Below the pieces are notes generated by a model, which did not search any database, had not been told where the DNA came from, and saw only the letters and a list, made by a program, of their open reading frames with translations. Source: Paractinoplanes tereljensis (GTDB taxonomy: Bacteria; Actinomycetota; Actinomycetes; Mycobacteriales; Micromonosporaceae). From it: a DNA stretch of 64,000 nucleotides. Positions 16,251 to 23,805 of the stretch are shown one piece after another; the stretch's first letter is position 1; the number at the start of each line of letters is the position of its first letter. A program made the position numbers and the translations under genes. Location of the stretch: NCBI RefSeq assembly GCF_016862435.1, contig NZ_BOMY01000031.1, positions 124,001 to 188,000 of the forward strand, written 5' to 3'.

Positions 16251-16852
16251 CAGACGCTCAACCCCATCGGCTGGCGGGTCATCGACGGACGCACGTCGTC
16301 GACGCTGTCCAGGATGTGGTCGATCAGGCCGTAGGCAAGTGCCTCGGGGGCGGTGAACCAGCGGTCGCGGCGGCTGTCCAGCTCCACCGTCTCCAGTGGC
16401 TGGCCGGTGTGCTCGGCGGTCAGCCGCAGCAGCAGCGAGCCGACCCGTTCCAGCTGTTCGGCGTAGATCTCCACGTCGGCGGCGGTCCCGCCGAACCCGG
16501 CCGAGCCCTGGTGCATCAGGACCTGCGCGTTCGGCAGGGCGAACCGCTTGCCCGGTGTGCCCGCGGTGAGCAGGAACTGGCCCATGCTGCCGGCCAGGCC
16601 CAGCGCGAGCGTGCTCACGTCGTTGGGGATCAGCCGCATCGTGTCGTAGATGGCCAGGCCGGCGCTGACCGACCCGCCCGGCGAGTTGATGTAAAGGCTG
16701 ATGTCGCCGCGCGGGTCCTCGGCCGACAGCAGGAGCAGTTGCCCGCACAGCCGGTTGGCGATCGGGTCGTCGACCTCGGTCCCGAGCACGATGATGCGTT
16801 GGTGCAGCAGCCGGGCGGCCAGCTGATCGTCGATAGAACTGAGGGTTTCCAT
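16250..16852 (-). CDS. clpP: ClpP protease subunit, intact triad
   Basis: A 200-residue ATP-dependent Clp protease proteolytic subunit with a complete triad: Ser89 in [12 protein letters not shown], His114 in VLMHQGSAG and Asp163 in SRRDRWFT, spaced 25 and 49 residues apart as in E. coli ClpP. It contains the handle-region strand [23 protein letters not shown]. The ATG at 16852 gives a short N-terminal axial loop normal for the family; a further in-frame start upstream would add unconserved residues. It is first in a two-gene operon whose second member lacks the catalytic Asp. The operon probably responds to the adjacent ClgR/PopR-like regulator. Confidence 0.92.
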   Translation of the reverse strand: METLSSIDDQLAARLLHQRIIVLGTEVDDPIANRLCGQLLLLSAEDPRGDISLYINSPGGSVSAGLAIYDTMRLIPNDVSTLALGLAGSMGQFLLTAGTPGKRFALPNAQVLMHQGSAGFGGTAADVEIYAEQLERVGSLLLRLTAEHTGQPLETVELDSRRDRWFTAPEALAYGLIDHILDSVDDVRPSMTRQPMGLSV

Positions 16853-16900
16853 GGCTCCACGATGGGTTCGGCCGGGGCCCGGTACCAAGCGGATCTGCCG

Positions 16901-17398
16901 TTAGCAGACGAGTAGCCTCCGGCGTACGTCCTGGGAGGTGACCGTAAGTTCGCAGCCGGTCCTCGTCCCGGTTTTCGCGGCCCGCACGACCGTCTTCCCG
17001 CGGCCCGGCGACGGGCAGGGCTGGCCGGCCGCCGGCGCCACCGAGGTGCCGGAGATGCCGGCGTTCGCCCCGGTGATCCGCCAGCCGGTCACCTTGCCGT
17101 AGCCACTGACCGCCTTGACGGTCAGCCAGTACCGCCCGAAGTCGCGGTGATGCGTCACCGGGAAGGTGCCGCGGCCGCAGCTGACCGTGTAGCTGTCGTC
17201 GGTCCAGAACTCCTGGTTGAAGGCGAGGCCGGGGGCCCGGGTGGCCAGCGTGGCCGCGGCCCAGCCGAAGGCGCGCCGCACGTCGCCCTGGCCGACGTAA
17301 CCGGTCATCGTGTGCGGGTCGTAGGTCATCGGGGCGGTCACCGGGGCGGTCACCGGGGCGGCGAGAACCGCACCGGCGACGGCGAGCTGCAGGATCAT
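16901..17398 (-). CDS. Secreted protein of unknown function
   Basis: A 165-residue protein with a short hydrophobic signal sequence ([15 protein letters not shown]) followed by three repeats of P-V/M-T-A ([10 protein letters not shown]). The mature part has a pattern of Cys residues ([17 protein letters not shown], final C) that could form disulfides, and beta-rich stretches such as [40 protein letters not shown]. No catalytic motif or family was recognised. Its ATG overlaps the MMPL stop (ATGA), so it is probably translated after, and functionally linked to, that transporter. The last residue is Cys, which is unusual. An exported partner or accessory protein of the transporter is a guess. 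Confidence 0.6.
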   Translation of the reverse strand: MILQLAVAGAVLAAPVTAPVTAPMTYDPHTMTGYVGQGDVRRAFGWAAATLATRAPGLAFNQEFWTDDSYTVSCGRGTFPVTHHRDFGRYWLTVKAVSGYGKVTGWRITGANAGISGTSVAPAAGQPCPSPGRGKTVVRAAKTGTRTGCELTVTSQDVRRRLLVC

Positions 17399-19335
17399 GC
17401 CCTGCTAACGATCAAGTCGGTGCCCTCGACGTCCACCGCCGGGACCACCCGATCCAGCCGCTTGGGAAGCCACCACGCGGCCCGCCCGAACAGCGAGATC
17501 AGCGCCGGAACGAGCACCAGCCGCACCACGAACGCGTCGGCGATGACCCCCGCCGCCAGCGCGAACGCGATCGGCCGGGTCACCGGGTCACCGCCGGCCA
17601 CCCCACCGCCGAACACCCCGATCATGATGAGCGCGGCCGCCACCACGACCTTGGCGCCCCGGGCGAAGCCGCTGACGACCGGCGCGGTCGCGCCCCGCCG
17701 GTGCTCCTCGTGCATGCCGGAGACCAGGAACATCTCGTAGTCCATGGACAGGCCGAACAGGACCCCGATCACGATGGTCGGCAGGAAGGCCAGCAGCGGC
17801 CCGAACACCAGAACCGTGCAGCCGAGCGCCGCACCCAGGCTGAGCAGGAAGCTGAGCACCGCCTTGGCGGCGATCAGCACCGACCGGAACACCACCAGGA
17901 GCAGCACGAACGCGAACCCCGCCACCAGCGCGAGGTAGAGCGGAAGGGCGCCGGCCAGGTGGTCGGAGATGTCGATGGCCACGGCAGTCTGCCCGGTTAC
18001 GCTCGTTTTGGGGGAGAGACCCCGCAGCTTGGCGACCAGGGTCGCGGTCGCCGCATCCTCCGGCCCGCTTGACGGTACGACGGTCAGAAGCGTGTCCTGG
18101 CCGTGGACCGCCGGTGGCAGCACCGTGGCGACGCCCGGCAGCGCGGCGATCTGCTCCCTCGTCACCGCGCCGTTCCGGACCAGCACCAGCAGCGGCCCGT
18201 TCGCACCCGGCCCGAAGCCCTCGGCGACCAGGTCGTAGGCCCGCCGGTCGGTGGTGCCGGCCGGGTCGTCGCCGTCGTCGGGCAGACCGAGCCGCATGCC
18301 CAGCACCGGCACGGCGAGGGCCCCGAGCAGCAGCACCGACAGCACCGCGGCGACCCCGCGATGCCTAACCACGAAGGCGGCCCAGCGCGGCGCGGTCCGG
18401 GCGGCCCGCGGCTTCCACCGGCCGACCACCCGGCGCCCGGCCAGGCTCAGCAGGGCCGGGGTAAGGGTGAGCGCCATCAGCATCGCGACCAGCACGGCTC
18501 CGGCGGCGGCCAGCCCCATCTGGGTGAGGAACCCGACCCGCGCCACGGCCAGCCCGGCCAGCGCGATGATCACGGTGAGGGCCGCGAAGAACACCGCCGA
18601 CCCGGCGGTCCCGGTGGCGAGAGCGATCGATGCCCGTACGTCCGGGGCGCCCTCGCGAAGCTGGCGGCGGTGCCGCTCGATGAGGAACAACGAGTAGTCG
18701 ATCCCGACCGCCAGCCCGAGCAGGATGGCCAGGGTCGGCGCGATCGAGTTGACCGGCACCAGCGCGGTGAGCGCGTAGAGCCCCGCGAGAGACACCCCGA
18801 GCCCGAGCACCGCGGTCAGCAGCGGCATCCCGGCCGCACTGAGCGACCCGAACGTGATCAGCAGGATGACCAGCGCGATCAGCAGCCCGATGCCGGGCGA
18901 ACTGCCGCCGCTCGGCGGCGGCGCCAGCTCGGACGACTCCTCGACCTGCAGCCCGGCCGCTCGGGCCTGATCGAGCGCGGCGTCCGTCTGCTTCTGCTCC
19001 GCTTTAACCGAGAAGTAGCCGATGCGCCCAGCGGGCGAGAGGGTCGGCTCGGCGTTGAGCGCTTTTTCGAGGGCCGTCAGCGCAGGCTGGTAGGCGGCGA
19101 GCGTCTGCCCCTCCGGCGCTGCGAACACCACCCGCCCCTCGTCCCCGCCGCTGCCGAACTCGGCGTCGACCTGGTCGAGCGTCTGCGTAGATTGCAGCCC
19201 CGAGACGGTCAGTTCGGTGTCGAGCGGCTTGGCGAACCGGGCCGCGAGACCCACCGCGAGCACCAGAACCAGAAGCCAGCCACCAAGCACCAGCCAGCGC
19301 CGCCGAGCACAGAACCCCCCGACCCGAGCAAGCAT
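17395..19335 (-). CDS. MMPL/RND family transporter
   Basis: A 646-residue member of the RND superfamily MMPL branch. The duplicated layout is visible: a first membrane helix after [26 protein letters not shown], a soluble porter domain, a block of helices with [15 protein letters not shown], a second soluble domain and a second block with [21 protein letters not shown]. The paired GxDY-like motifs are the proton-relay signature. Members export lipids, siderophores or drugs. The start at 19335 begins the first membrane helix; about 30 upstream residues in frame look non-coding. The total length is typical of the short actinobacterial MMPL proteins (about 700) rather than mycobacterial MmpL. 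Coupled to the secreted-protein gene by a 4-nt overlap. Confidence 0.9.
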   Translation of the reverse strand: MLARVGGFCARRRWLVLGGWLLVLVLAVGLAARFAKPLDTELTVSGLQSTQTLDQVDAEFGSGGDEGRVVFAAPEGQTLAAYQPALTALEKALNAEPTLSPAGRIGYFSVKAEQKQTDAALDQARAAGLQVEESSELAPPPSGGSSPGIGLLIALVILLITFGSLSAAGMPLLTAVLGLGVSLAGLYALTALVPVNSIAPTLAILLGLAVGIDYSLFLIERHRRQLREGAPDVRASIALATGTAGSAVFFAALTVIIALAGLAVARVGFLTQMGLAAAGAVLVAMLMALTLTPALLSLAGRRVVGRWKPRAARTAPRWAAFVVRHRGVAAVLSVLLLGALAVPVLGMRLGLPDDGDDPAGTTDRRAYDLVAEGFGPGANGPLLVLVRNGAVTREQIAALPGVATVLPPAVHGQDTLLTVVPSSGPEDAATATLVAKLRGLSPKTSVTGQTAVAIDISDHLAGALPLYLALVAGFAFVLLLVVFRSVLIAAKAVLSFLLSLGAALGCTVLVFGPLLAFLPTIVIGVLFGLSMDYEMFLVSGMHEEHRRGATAPVVSGFARGAKVVVAAALIMIGVFGGGVAGGDPVTRPIAFALAAGVIADAFVVRLVLVPALISLFGRAAWWLPKRLDRVVPAVDVEGTDLIVSRA

Positions 19336-19451
19336 CGCGGCCACGGCAAACCCCACTTCCCCCCGGCCGCGGCCCACCCGCGGCGTCACCGCCGATGCTC
19401 GGCGCGCTCCGCGAAAAGCAGCACCAACCACGGGTGGTACGACGGGTGGGA

Positions 19452-19562
19452 TTACCTGCGGCGGGCGAGCAGGTACGCCTGGGGGCAGGATTGGCCTTCG
19501 CCCGGCGGCCGGTTGGCCTGGAAGACCGTGGTGAAGCCGGCGCCGGTGGCGTGCTGTTCCAT
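19452..19562 (-). pseudogene. 3' remnant of a gene, possibly a methyltransferase tail
   Basis: An open stretch of 36 codons with strong G/C third-position bias ends at a TAA. It encodes a peptide beginning MEQHATGAGFTTVF and ending CPQAYLLARRR. The alternation GAGFTTVF...AYLLARR is like the last two strands of class I SAM methyltransferases, but it is too short to assign. Codon bias fades upstream of about 19590, so this looks like the surviving end of a truncated gene. It lies between the MMPL gene and the inverted repeat at 19600. Confidence 0.35.
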
Positions 19563-19599
19563 CTCCGCGGCCGCCCGCCGAGATGGGCCATCTTCTATT

Positions 19600-20019
19600 A
19601 ACCGGTTCAGGCGGCCTGGTCGGCCGACCAGTAGGTCGTGGCCGATGAGTGCCGGCCGAGGTGTCCGTCGAACAGGGTGCAATCGTTGTCGTTGCGGCTC
19701 TGGGTGCCGGGTGCCTGCTGGGCCGGGCACCAGGTGTACGGGTTGATCTCGGAGGCGCTGAGCGTCCACTGCAGCCACCACATGGTGGCTTCCACCTGCT
19801 GGCCGAGCGCGGCGTGCGAGCCTTCGTGGCCGTGTTCGAGTTCGCAGCCCAGCTCGGACTGCAGACTCGGCGCCGCGCTCGGGAGGCCGTCGAAGAAGGC
19901 CAGCTGGGACGCGTCGAGCGTGATGCGGGCGGGACAGGTCGTCAGTTCTTCGGTATCAATCGACATGCATCCATGTATTCCCTCGTTGGGCCGCCGCACA
20001 CGTACTAACTGAACCGGTT
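19600..20019. repeat. 11-bp inverted repeat flanking a single gene
   Basis: AACCGGTTCAG at 19600-19610 and its exact complement CTGAACCGGTT at 20009-20019 bracket the 119-residue Cys/His protein gene. The left copy overlaps that gene's stop codon and the right copy lies in its upstream region. Each contains the 8-bp palindrome AACCGGTT, so they could be paired operator sites or ends of a small mobile cassette. No target-site duplication is visible. Confidence 0.45.
19607..19966 (-). CDS. Small protein with two Cys-GHxGxH motifs
   Basis: A 119-residue cytoplasmic protein of unknown function. Its two halves each carry a matching motif: GCELEHGHEGSHAAL (about residues 43-57) and DCTLFDGHLGRHSSA (about 95-109), i.e. 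C-x5-GHxGxH and C-x4-GHxGxH. Such Cys/His knuckles recur in small actinobacterial and phage proteins and could bind zinc. Between them is a Trp-rich segment (MWWLQWTLSASEINPYTW). The ATG at 19966 was chosen over a more upstream start that adds 11 unconserved-looking residues. It is the last gene on this strand of the micropeptide cluster. No family assignment is possible from the sequence alone. Confidence 0.65.
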   Translation of the reverse strand: MSIDTEELTTCPARITLDASQLAFFDGLPSAAPSLQSELGCELEHGHEGSHAALGQQVEATMWWLQWTLSASEINPYTWCPAQQAPGTQSRNDNDCTLFDGHLGRHSSATTYWSADQAA

Positions 20020-20030
20020 CTGTTGGCGGC

Positions 20031-20120
20031 TCAGCCGCCGTGGTTGTAGGGGGCGCCGACGGTGTACAGCAGCAGCGCGAGCGTGGCCAATGTAGTCAGG
20101 GCGTAGGTGAAGCGGCGCAT
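20031..20120 (-). CDS. Single-span micropeptide 1 (GAPxxxGG tail)
   Basis: A 29-residue peptide. It starts MRRFTYAL, has one hydrophobic span (LATLALLLY) and ends TVGAPYNHGG. Basic residues at the N-terminus predict an inside-N, outside-C orientation. An AAGGAGG ribosome-binding site lies 8 nt before the ATG and is formed by the last codons of micropeptide 2. The C-terminal half is shared with its two neighbours (LALLLYTxGAPxxxGG), so they are recent tandem duplicates. Its stop lies inside a GGCGGC-TGA-GCCGCC hairpin. Function unknown; a signalling peptide or small membrane subunit is possible. Confidence 0.7.
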   Translation of the reverse strand: MRRFTYALTTLATLALLLYTVGAPYNHGG

Positions 20121-20124
20121 GGGA

Positions 20125-20214
20125 TCAGCCTCCTTGCCAGTGCGGAGCGCCGGCCGTGTAGAGCAGCAGCGCGAAAGCGGCCAGGGTCAGAGCGAGGTGC
20201 AGGGTGCCGGTCAT
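20125..20214 (-). CDS. Single-span micropeptide 2 (GAPxxxGG tail)
   Basis: A 29-residue peptide beginning MTGTLHLAL, with hydrophobic core LAAFALLLY and tail TAGAPHWQGG. Its ATG overlaps the stop of the DUF5317-like frame (ATGA), and it is separated from micropeptide 3 by only four bases. The junction GGCTGATCCCATG is identical to the one before micropeptide 1, direct evidence of tandem duplication. Third positions are almost all G or C, as in real genes here. Function unknown. Confidence 0.7.
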   Translation of the reverse strand: MTGTLHLALTLAAFALLLYTAGAPHWQGG

Positions 20215-20843
20215 GGGATCAGCCGCCCTGCTCGTGCGGAGCGCCGATCGTGTAGAGCAGCAGCGCCAGGGTGGCCAGGGTGCAGAGCGCCAGGAACAGC
20301 CGGCGCCGGGACAGCGTCATGCGGTCTCCGCTCGGGTCGGCGCATCGCGAGCAGGACGAACGCGCAGGCGCCGCCGCCGATCAGGATGTCGCCGGGACTG
20401 ATGAGGGCGTGCAGCGGTGCGAGCGGGATCGTGTCGCCGAGGATGGCGGCCCGGGTCTGCTCGTTCGCCGCGACGTTCTTGGGTGTTTCGCCGGTGGCGG
20501 CCCCGGCGTCGTACGGCATCCGGCCGTTGAGCGCGATGGGCAGCCCGTTGAGCAGCGCGCCGAGCACGATCAGCAGGCCGGCGACCCGGAGTGCCACCGG
20601 CCGGCGCGGCAGGTTGACGGCCAGCCAGGCCAGCACCGCGCCGAACACGACGACGAGGGTTACCGGGCCGTGCAGAATCGGCACCCGGTATTGGGCGAAT
20701 TGGGCGGCCGCGGCGAGCCAGACGAGCCACAGCGCCTTGACCTCAATGGTGCGCAGGCCGCCCAGGCGACCGCCGGAAAGGTATCCGAGTGCCACCCCCG
20801 CGAGCGGCGGGGCGGCCATGAGAATCGCAAATCGATAAGACAT
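20211..20843 (-). CDS. Membrane protein, DUF5317-like
   Basis: A 210-residue polytopic membrane protein. The core (about residues 1-165) resembles DUF5317 proteins: a conserved GLRTIEVKALWLVWLAAAAQF segment, LLIVLGALLNGLPIALNGRMPYDA, and LGDTIPLAPLHALISPGDILIGGG. The function of the family is unknown. The last 35 or so residues (after MRRPERRP) overlap micropeptide 3 in another frame and show poor third-position bias, so the functional protein probably ends near 20320 and the tail is carried along. Start at 20843 or 20852 cannot be decided. It heads the micropeptide run on the minus strand and is probably co-transcribed with it. Confidence 0.6.
   Translation of the reverse strand: MSYRFAILMAAPPLAGVALGYLSGGRLGGLRTIEVKALWLVWLAAAAQFAQYRVPILHGPVTLVVVFGAVLAWLAVNLPRRPVALRVAGLLIVLGALLNGLPIALNGRMPYDAGAATGETPKNVAANEQTRAAILGDTIPLAPLHALISPGDILIGGGACAFVLLAMRRPERRPHDAVPAPAVPGALHPGHPGAAALHDRRSARAGRLIP
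20219..20320 (-). CDS. Single-span micropeptide 3 (GAPxxxGG tail)
   Basis: A 33-residue peptide beginning MTLSRRRLFLALC, with core LATLALLLY and tail TIGAPHEQGG. A GGAG ribosome-binding site lies six bases before the ATG. The gene lies wholly inside the 3' end of the DUF5317-like frame, in a different frame on the same strand. In this stretch the micropeptide frame has nearly all G/C third positions while the longer frame does not, so the micropeptide is the better-supported product. Its arginine-rich start is longer than in its paralogues. Function unknown. Confidence 0.7.
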   Translation of the reverse strand: MTLSRRRLFLALCTLATLALLLYTIGAPHEQGG

Positions 20844-20918
20844 GGCAGCCATTTCCGCGATTGGCTCGGCCGCGCCCCGGTGACGGGGCGCAGCCTGCCT
20901 GTCCGCAGAAGGGTTGGC

Positions 20919-20981
20919 CTAGCGGGTCGGGCCCGCCCAGGTGCGGGTGGGTCCGGCCCAGGTGCGCTCGTTCTTGATCAT
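20919..20981 (-). CDS. 20-residue peptide with duplicated RTWAGPT
   Basis: A tiny reading frame encoding MIKNE followed by RTWAGPT, RTWAGPT and a final Arg. A GGGGGA ribosome-binding site sits five bases before the ATG. The two heptapeptide copies differ at three third codon positions (GCC/GCG, GGA/GGC, CCC/CCG) and at no amino acid, which suggests the peptide sequence is kept by selection. It lies upstream of the DUF5317-like gene on the same strand and divergent from the MFS exporter. Tandem core repeats with Trp recall precursors of ribosomally made peptides, but no modifying enzyme is adjacent. Function unknown. Confidence 0.5.
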   Translation of the reverse strand: MIKNERTWAGPTRTWAGPTR

Positions 20982-21144
20982 TTCATCCCCCGATGAGAAG
21001 TGGTCGGAATTGCGATGAGCACGACCATAGACCCGGCCGGCCGCGATCCGAAACAGCAATTGGTGGTCGCGAACCCGACACCGCTTTCCGGTCGATCCGG
21101 GGGGATCATGTCTTTGCGGGAAACTGCAATAACGGGGGCTATTC

Positions 21145-22335
21145 ATGACTACCGCATTCCATCGTTTCTGGGCGGCCCGGCTGATTTCGTACGCCGGTGA
21201 CCAGATCGCCCGTACCGCCTTGCTGGTCGCGGTCTTCGACCGGTACGGCGGCGTCGCCGTCGGCTGGTTCCTGCTCGCCGCCACCGTGCCGCGGCTGTTC
21301 GGCCCGGCGCTCGGCGCGCTCGCCGATCGCTTCGACCAGCGGCGCATCATCGTGACCTGCGACCTGACCCAGGCCCTGCTCTACACGGCGATCGCCCTGC
21401 TCAGCCCGTCGCTGCCGGTGCTGCTCGGGCTGGTCGCGGCCGCCTCGGTCGCCGCCACCACGTTCACCCCGGCCGGCCGCAGCCTGCTGCCCGAGCTGGT
21501 CGAGCCGGAGCGGCTCGGCGTGGCCAACGCGCGCCTCGCGGTCGGCGTCAACATCGGTTTCGCGGCCGGCCCGGCCCTGGGCGGCCTGTTGCTGGCCACC
21601 GCCGGCCTGACCCCGACGCTGCTGCTCGACGTCGCGACGTTCGGCGTCTCGGCGGCACTCGTGGCCGGGCTGCGGCCGCTGTCCCGGCGGGGTCCCTCGG
21701 CCCGCGAGCCGCTGTCGGCGGTGCTGCGCGACGGCCTCGGCGTGGTCCGCGGCAACCTGGTCGTCCGGGCGGTGGCCTGCGGTTTCCTGGTGCTTGTCAC
21801 GTTCGCGGCGCTGGACAACGTCGCCGTCGTGCCGCTCGTGCGGGACAGCCTCGGCGCCGGCCCGGTCGCGGTCGGCCTGCTCACCTCCGCCTACGGCGTC
21901 GGCATGGTCGCCGGCCCGCTGCTGATCGCCCGCGGCGCCGACCGCCTGCGAATAGACCTGATTCTGTACGCGTCACTGCTGATCATCGGCGCCGGAACGA
22001 TCCTGACCGGCCTGAGCTGGGCGGTCGCGATCGCGGTGGCGGGCCAGGCCGTCGCCGGTGCGGGCGCCGGCTGGCACAACGTCGCCGCCGACACCCTGGT
22101 GCAGCGGCACGTGCCGCCCGCCTGCCTGGGCACGGTCTTCGGAACGATCTACCTTTTCCCGTACGCCGCGGAAGCCCTCGCCTACCTGGCCGGCGCCGCC
22201 CTGCTCGGCGCGGTCGGCAGCCGCTGGCTGTTCGTCATCGCCGGCCTGGGCGCAGCCGCAACCCTCGCGGTGGTCGGCCCGCTGCTCTCCCGCGCGCTCA
22301 CCCCGGCCCGACGTGATCTCGTCGCGGTTGGCTAG
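21145..22335 (+). CDS. MFS transporter (enterobactin-exporter-like)
   Basis: A 396-residue twelve-span major facilitator of the EntS/MFS_3 type, with RLISYAGDQIARTALLVAVFDRYGG at the start, the loop 2-3 motif GALADRFDQRRII and a second half beginning near LVVRAVACGFLVLVTFAALDNVAVVPLV. Proteins of this branch export siderophores, peptides or drugs. It is transcribed away from the micropeptide cluster, and the divergent gap (20982-21144) is the likely shared control region. An in-frame-independent 61-codon frame starts at 21015 and overlaps its start, but I do not call it. Export of the neighbouring peptides is a hypothesis only. Confidence 0.85.
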   Translation: MTTAFHRFWAARLISYAGDQIARTALLVAVFDRYGGVAVGWFLLAATVPRLFGPALGALADRFDQRRIIVTCDLTQALLYTAIALLSPSLPVLLGLVAAASVAATTFTPAGRSLLPELVEPERLGVANARLAVGVNIGFAAGPALGGLLLATAGLTPTLLLDVATFGVSAALVAGLRPLSRRGPSAREPLSAVLRDGLGVVRGNLVVRAVACGFLVLVTFAALDNVAVVPLVRDSLGAGPVAVGLLTSAYGVGMVAGPLLIARGADRLRIDLILYASLLIIGAGTILTGLSWAVAIAVAGQAVAGAGAGWHNVAADTLVQRHVPPACLGTVFGTIYLFPYAAEALAYLAGAALLGAVGSRWLFVIAGLGAAATLAVVGPLLSRALTPARRDLVAVG

Positions 22336-22458
22336 AGGTCTAGTGTCGAAATGACGACCGGGCAGCGAAGAGTACCTTCCAACCGCCGCCTAAACGAACC
22401 GGGCTGGTCAGCGCTGTGTCCTCCGTCGAGACGGTTCATAGGCGCGGACTCACCGCAG

Positions 22459-23805
22459 CTACCACGTTGGGATCAGTTGGTTCTCGATTTGATGCTGGAC
22501 CAAGAGAGTCGACACTCGAAAGTGCCCAGCTAGTTCAACGAGCGCAGAATCCTCCAAGCCGCTATGCACACCATCATCGACCAGCCTTGAGGCTATGCCT
22601 TGCGCTGGCGCGAGAACCTCAGCGGCGAAAGCCCGTTCCGTCTTCTGGCGATCCGTATATGCAGAAGTCACCAGGAAAGTCGGGGTGTTGCGCCATAGGA
22701 CATGCCACAGCGCTCTCGCAAGAACGAACCGCTTGGAAGAATCTGGTTGGCGGTGACTCACGACCAGTAGGGGTAGGCCGCCGTCCTTCAACTGACCCAG
22801 GGCGTGAATCCCAAGAGTATTCGTTGGCCTGGTCACGTCCGTCAGGAGGCGTTCGATTTCGAATGTCTGCTCATGACCCAGACCCATCGAATTCCTAACT
22901 AGCTGCGCTTGAGCCCAGCCCAACTCCCAGGGACGCAAGCCATTCCACTTCGGGGATGGGCGCGCCAGCGATTTAAGCTCCGCAACGTCTCCGCTGGGAC
23001 GGGACGTCAAATTATCGATTTCGCCCTTGACGGCCGAAACCCAGCTAAGCGTAGCTGCAATCTTGTCAGGATCAACAACATCTAGGAAGTCACCCAGGAG
23101 ATCAGGATCGGAGAGTTGGTCCGAGGTCCTCACGATATCATCGGAATACTTAAGCGCCTCAGAGTACGGGTCGAGACCGAGCCTGGCTGCGGCCAAGCAA
23201 AAGTCGGCTTCATCCGTATCTGCACCCTGAATACTCGCCCACTCGGTGGCCAGGGGTGTTTCGCCAACTCCCTGTTCGCGAAGTCTATCTATTACTGACT
23301 CAACGAAGTTGGCGAGGCGTTGCGTCAGCAAACCGCCGTCGATAGAGACATTCCCGCTTGTCAGGAAACGGACCGGGCGCTCTTCAGCAACGCTACCCCT
23401 GTCCGCAGCCCAAATAATTCTTGCGGTATCCCCTTCAGGCATGATGAATAAGTCGGGCCAAAGGAATCCATCACCTACACCTCTCAGCCCGTGCCGCGCC
23501 CTGTACCTCTCGCCATAGCCGCTCCACAGCGCATCATAACGAGCAGGCAATCGAGACAATGCCGTCGCCGGCCGAGAGTCTGCCTTCAGGAACCACCAGT
23601 TGTACGCCACCCACTCGGCGAGAGGGTACAGAGAAGTGAAGATCGACCTGCGGGAACTTCCCGACTCTCTGTCTTCCACCAACGTGACACAGTCTGAGCC
23701 GGCGACGATGCTCAGGTGAGCCCACGTTGCCTTAAGCTCTGGCGCCCTAACTTCGGGAGCGGAAAGCCATTCCCATCTAATCTGAAGGTCCGCATCCCCG
23801 CTCAT
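22459..23805 (-). CDS. ImmA/IrrE-like protein with degenerate zinc site
   Basis: A 448-residue protein. The C-terminal 120 residues follow the ImmA/IrrE metallopeptidase pattern: a core strand GLPLLVVSHRQ, the helix RFVLARALWHVLW, then ERAFAAEVLAPAQGI (Glu at about 390) and a DNA-binding-like end FRVSTLLVQHQIENQL. The expected HExxH is RALWH (364-368): the first His and the Glu are lost and only the last His remains, so metalloprotease activity is doubtful. The N-terminal 300 residues are of unknown fold. The gene overlaps its upstream partner by 4 nt and has noticeably lower GC than its surroundings, suggesting acquisition by transfer. A sensor, antitoxin-like or defence role is possible. 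Confidence 0.6.
   Translation of the reverse strand: MSGDADLQIRWEWLSAPEVRAPELKATWAHLSIVAGSDCVTLVEDRESGSSRRSIFTSLYPLAEWVAYNWWFLKADSRPATALSRLPARYDALWSGYGERYRARHGLRGVGDGFLWPDLFIMPEGDTARIIWAADRGSVAEERPVRFLTSGNVSIDGGLLTQRLANFVESVIDRLREQGVGETPLATEWASIQGADTDEADFCLAAARLGLDPYSEALKYSDDIVRTSDQLSDPDLLGDFLDVVDPDKIAATLSWVSAVKGEIDNLTSRPSGDVAELKSLARPSPKWNGLRPWELGWAQAQLVRNSMGLGHEQTFEIERLLTDVTRPTNTLGIHALGQLKDGGLPLLVVSHRQPDSSKRFVLARALWHVLWRNTPTFLVTSAYTDRQKTERAFAAEVLAPAQGIASRLVDDGVHSGLEDSALVELAGHFRVSTLLVQHQIENQLIPTW

Noticed and set aside
16251-16748. N-terminal extension of the second ClpP
   Set aside because: It is an out-of-frame reading of the first clpP gene; the normal ClpP N-terminus begins at 16250.
21015-21200. 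A 61-codon frame starting ATG at 21015, overlapping the MFS start, considered as a peptide precursor
   Set aside because: Third-position bias is weak, the end lies inside the MFS gene in another frame, and no family or motif is visible. It may deserve a check only if the micropeptide cluster proves real.
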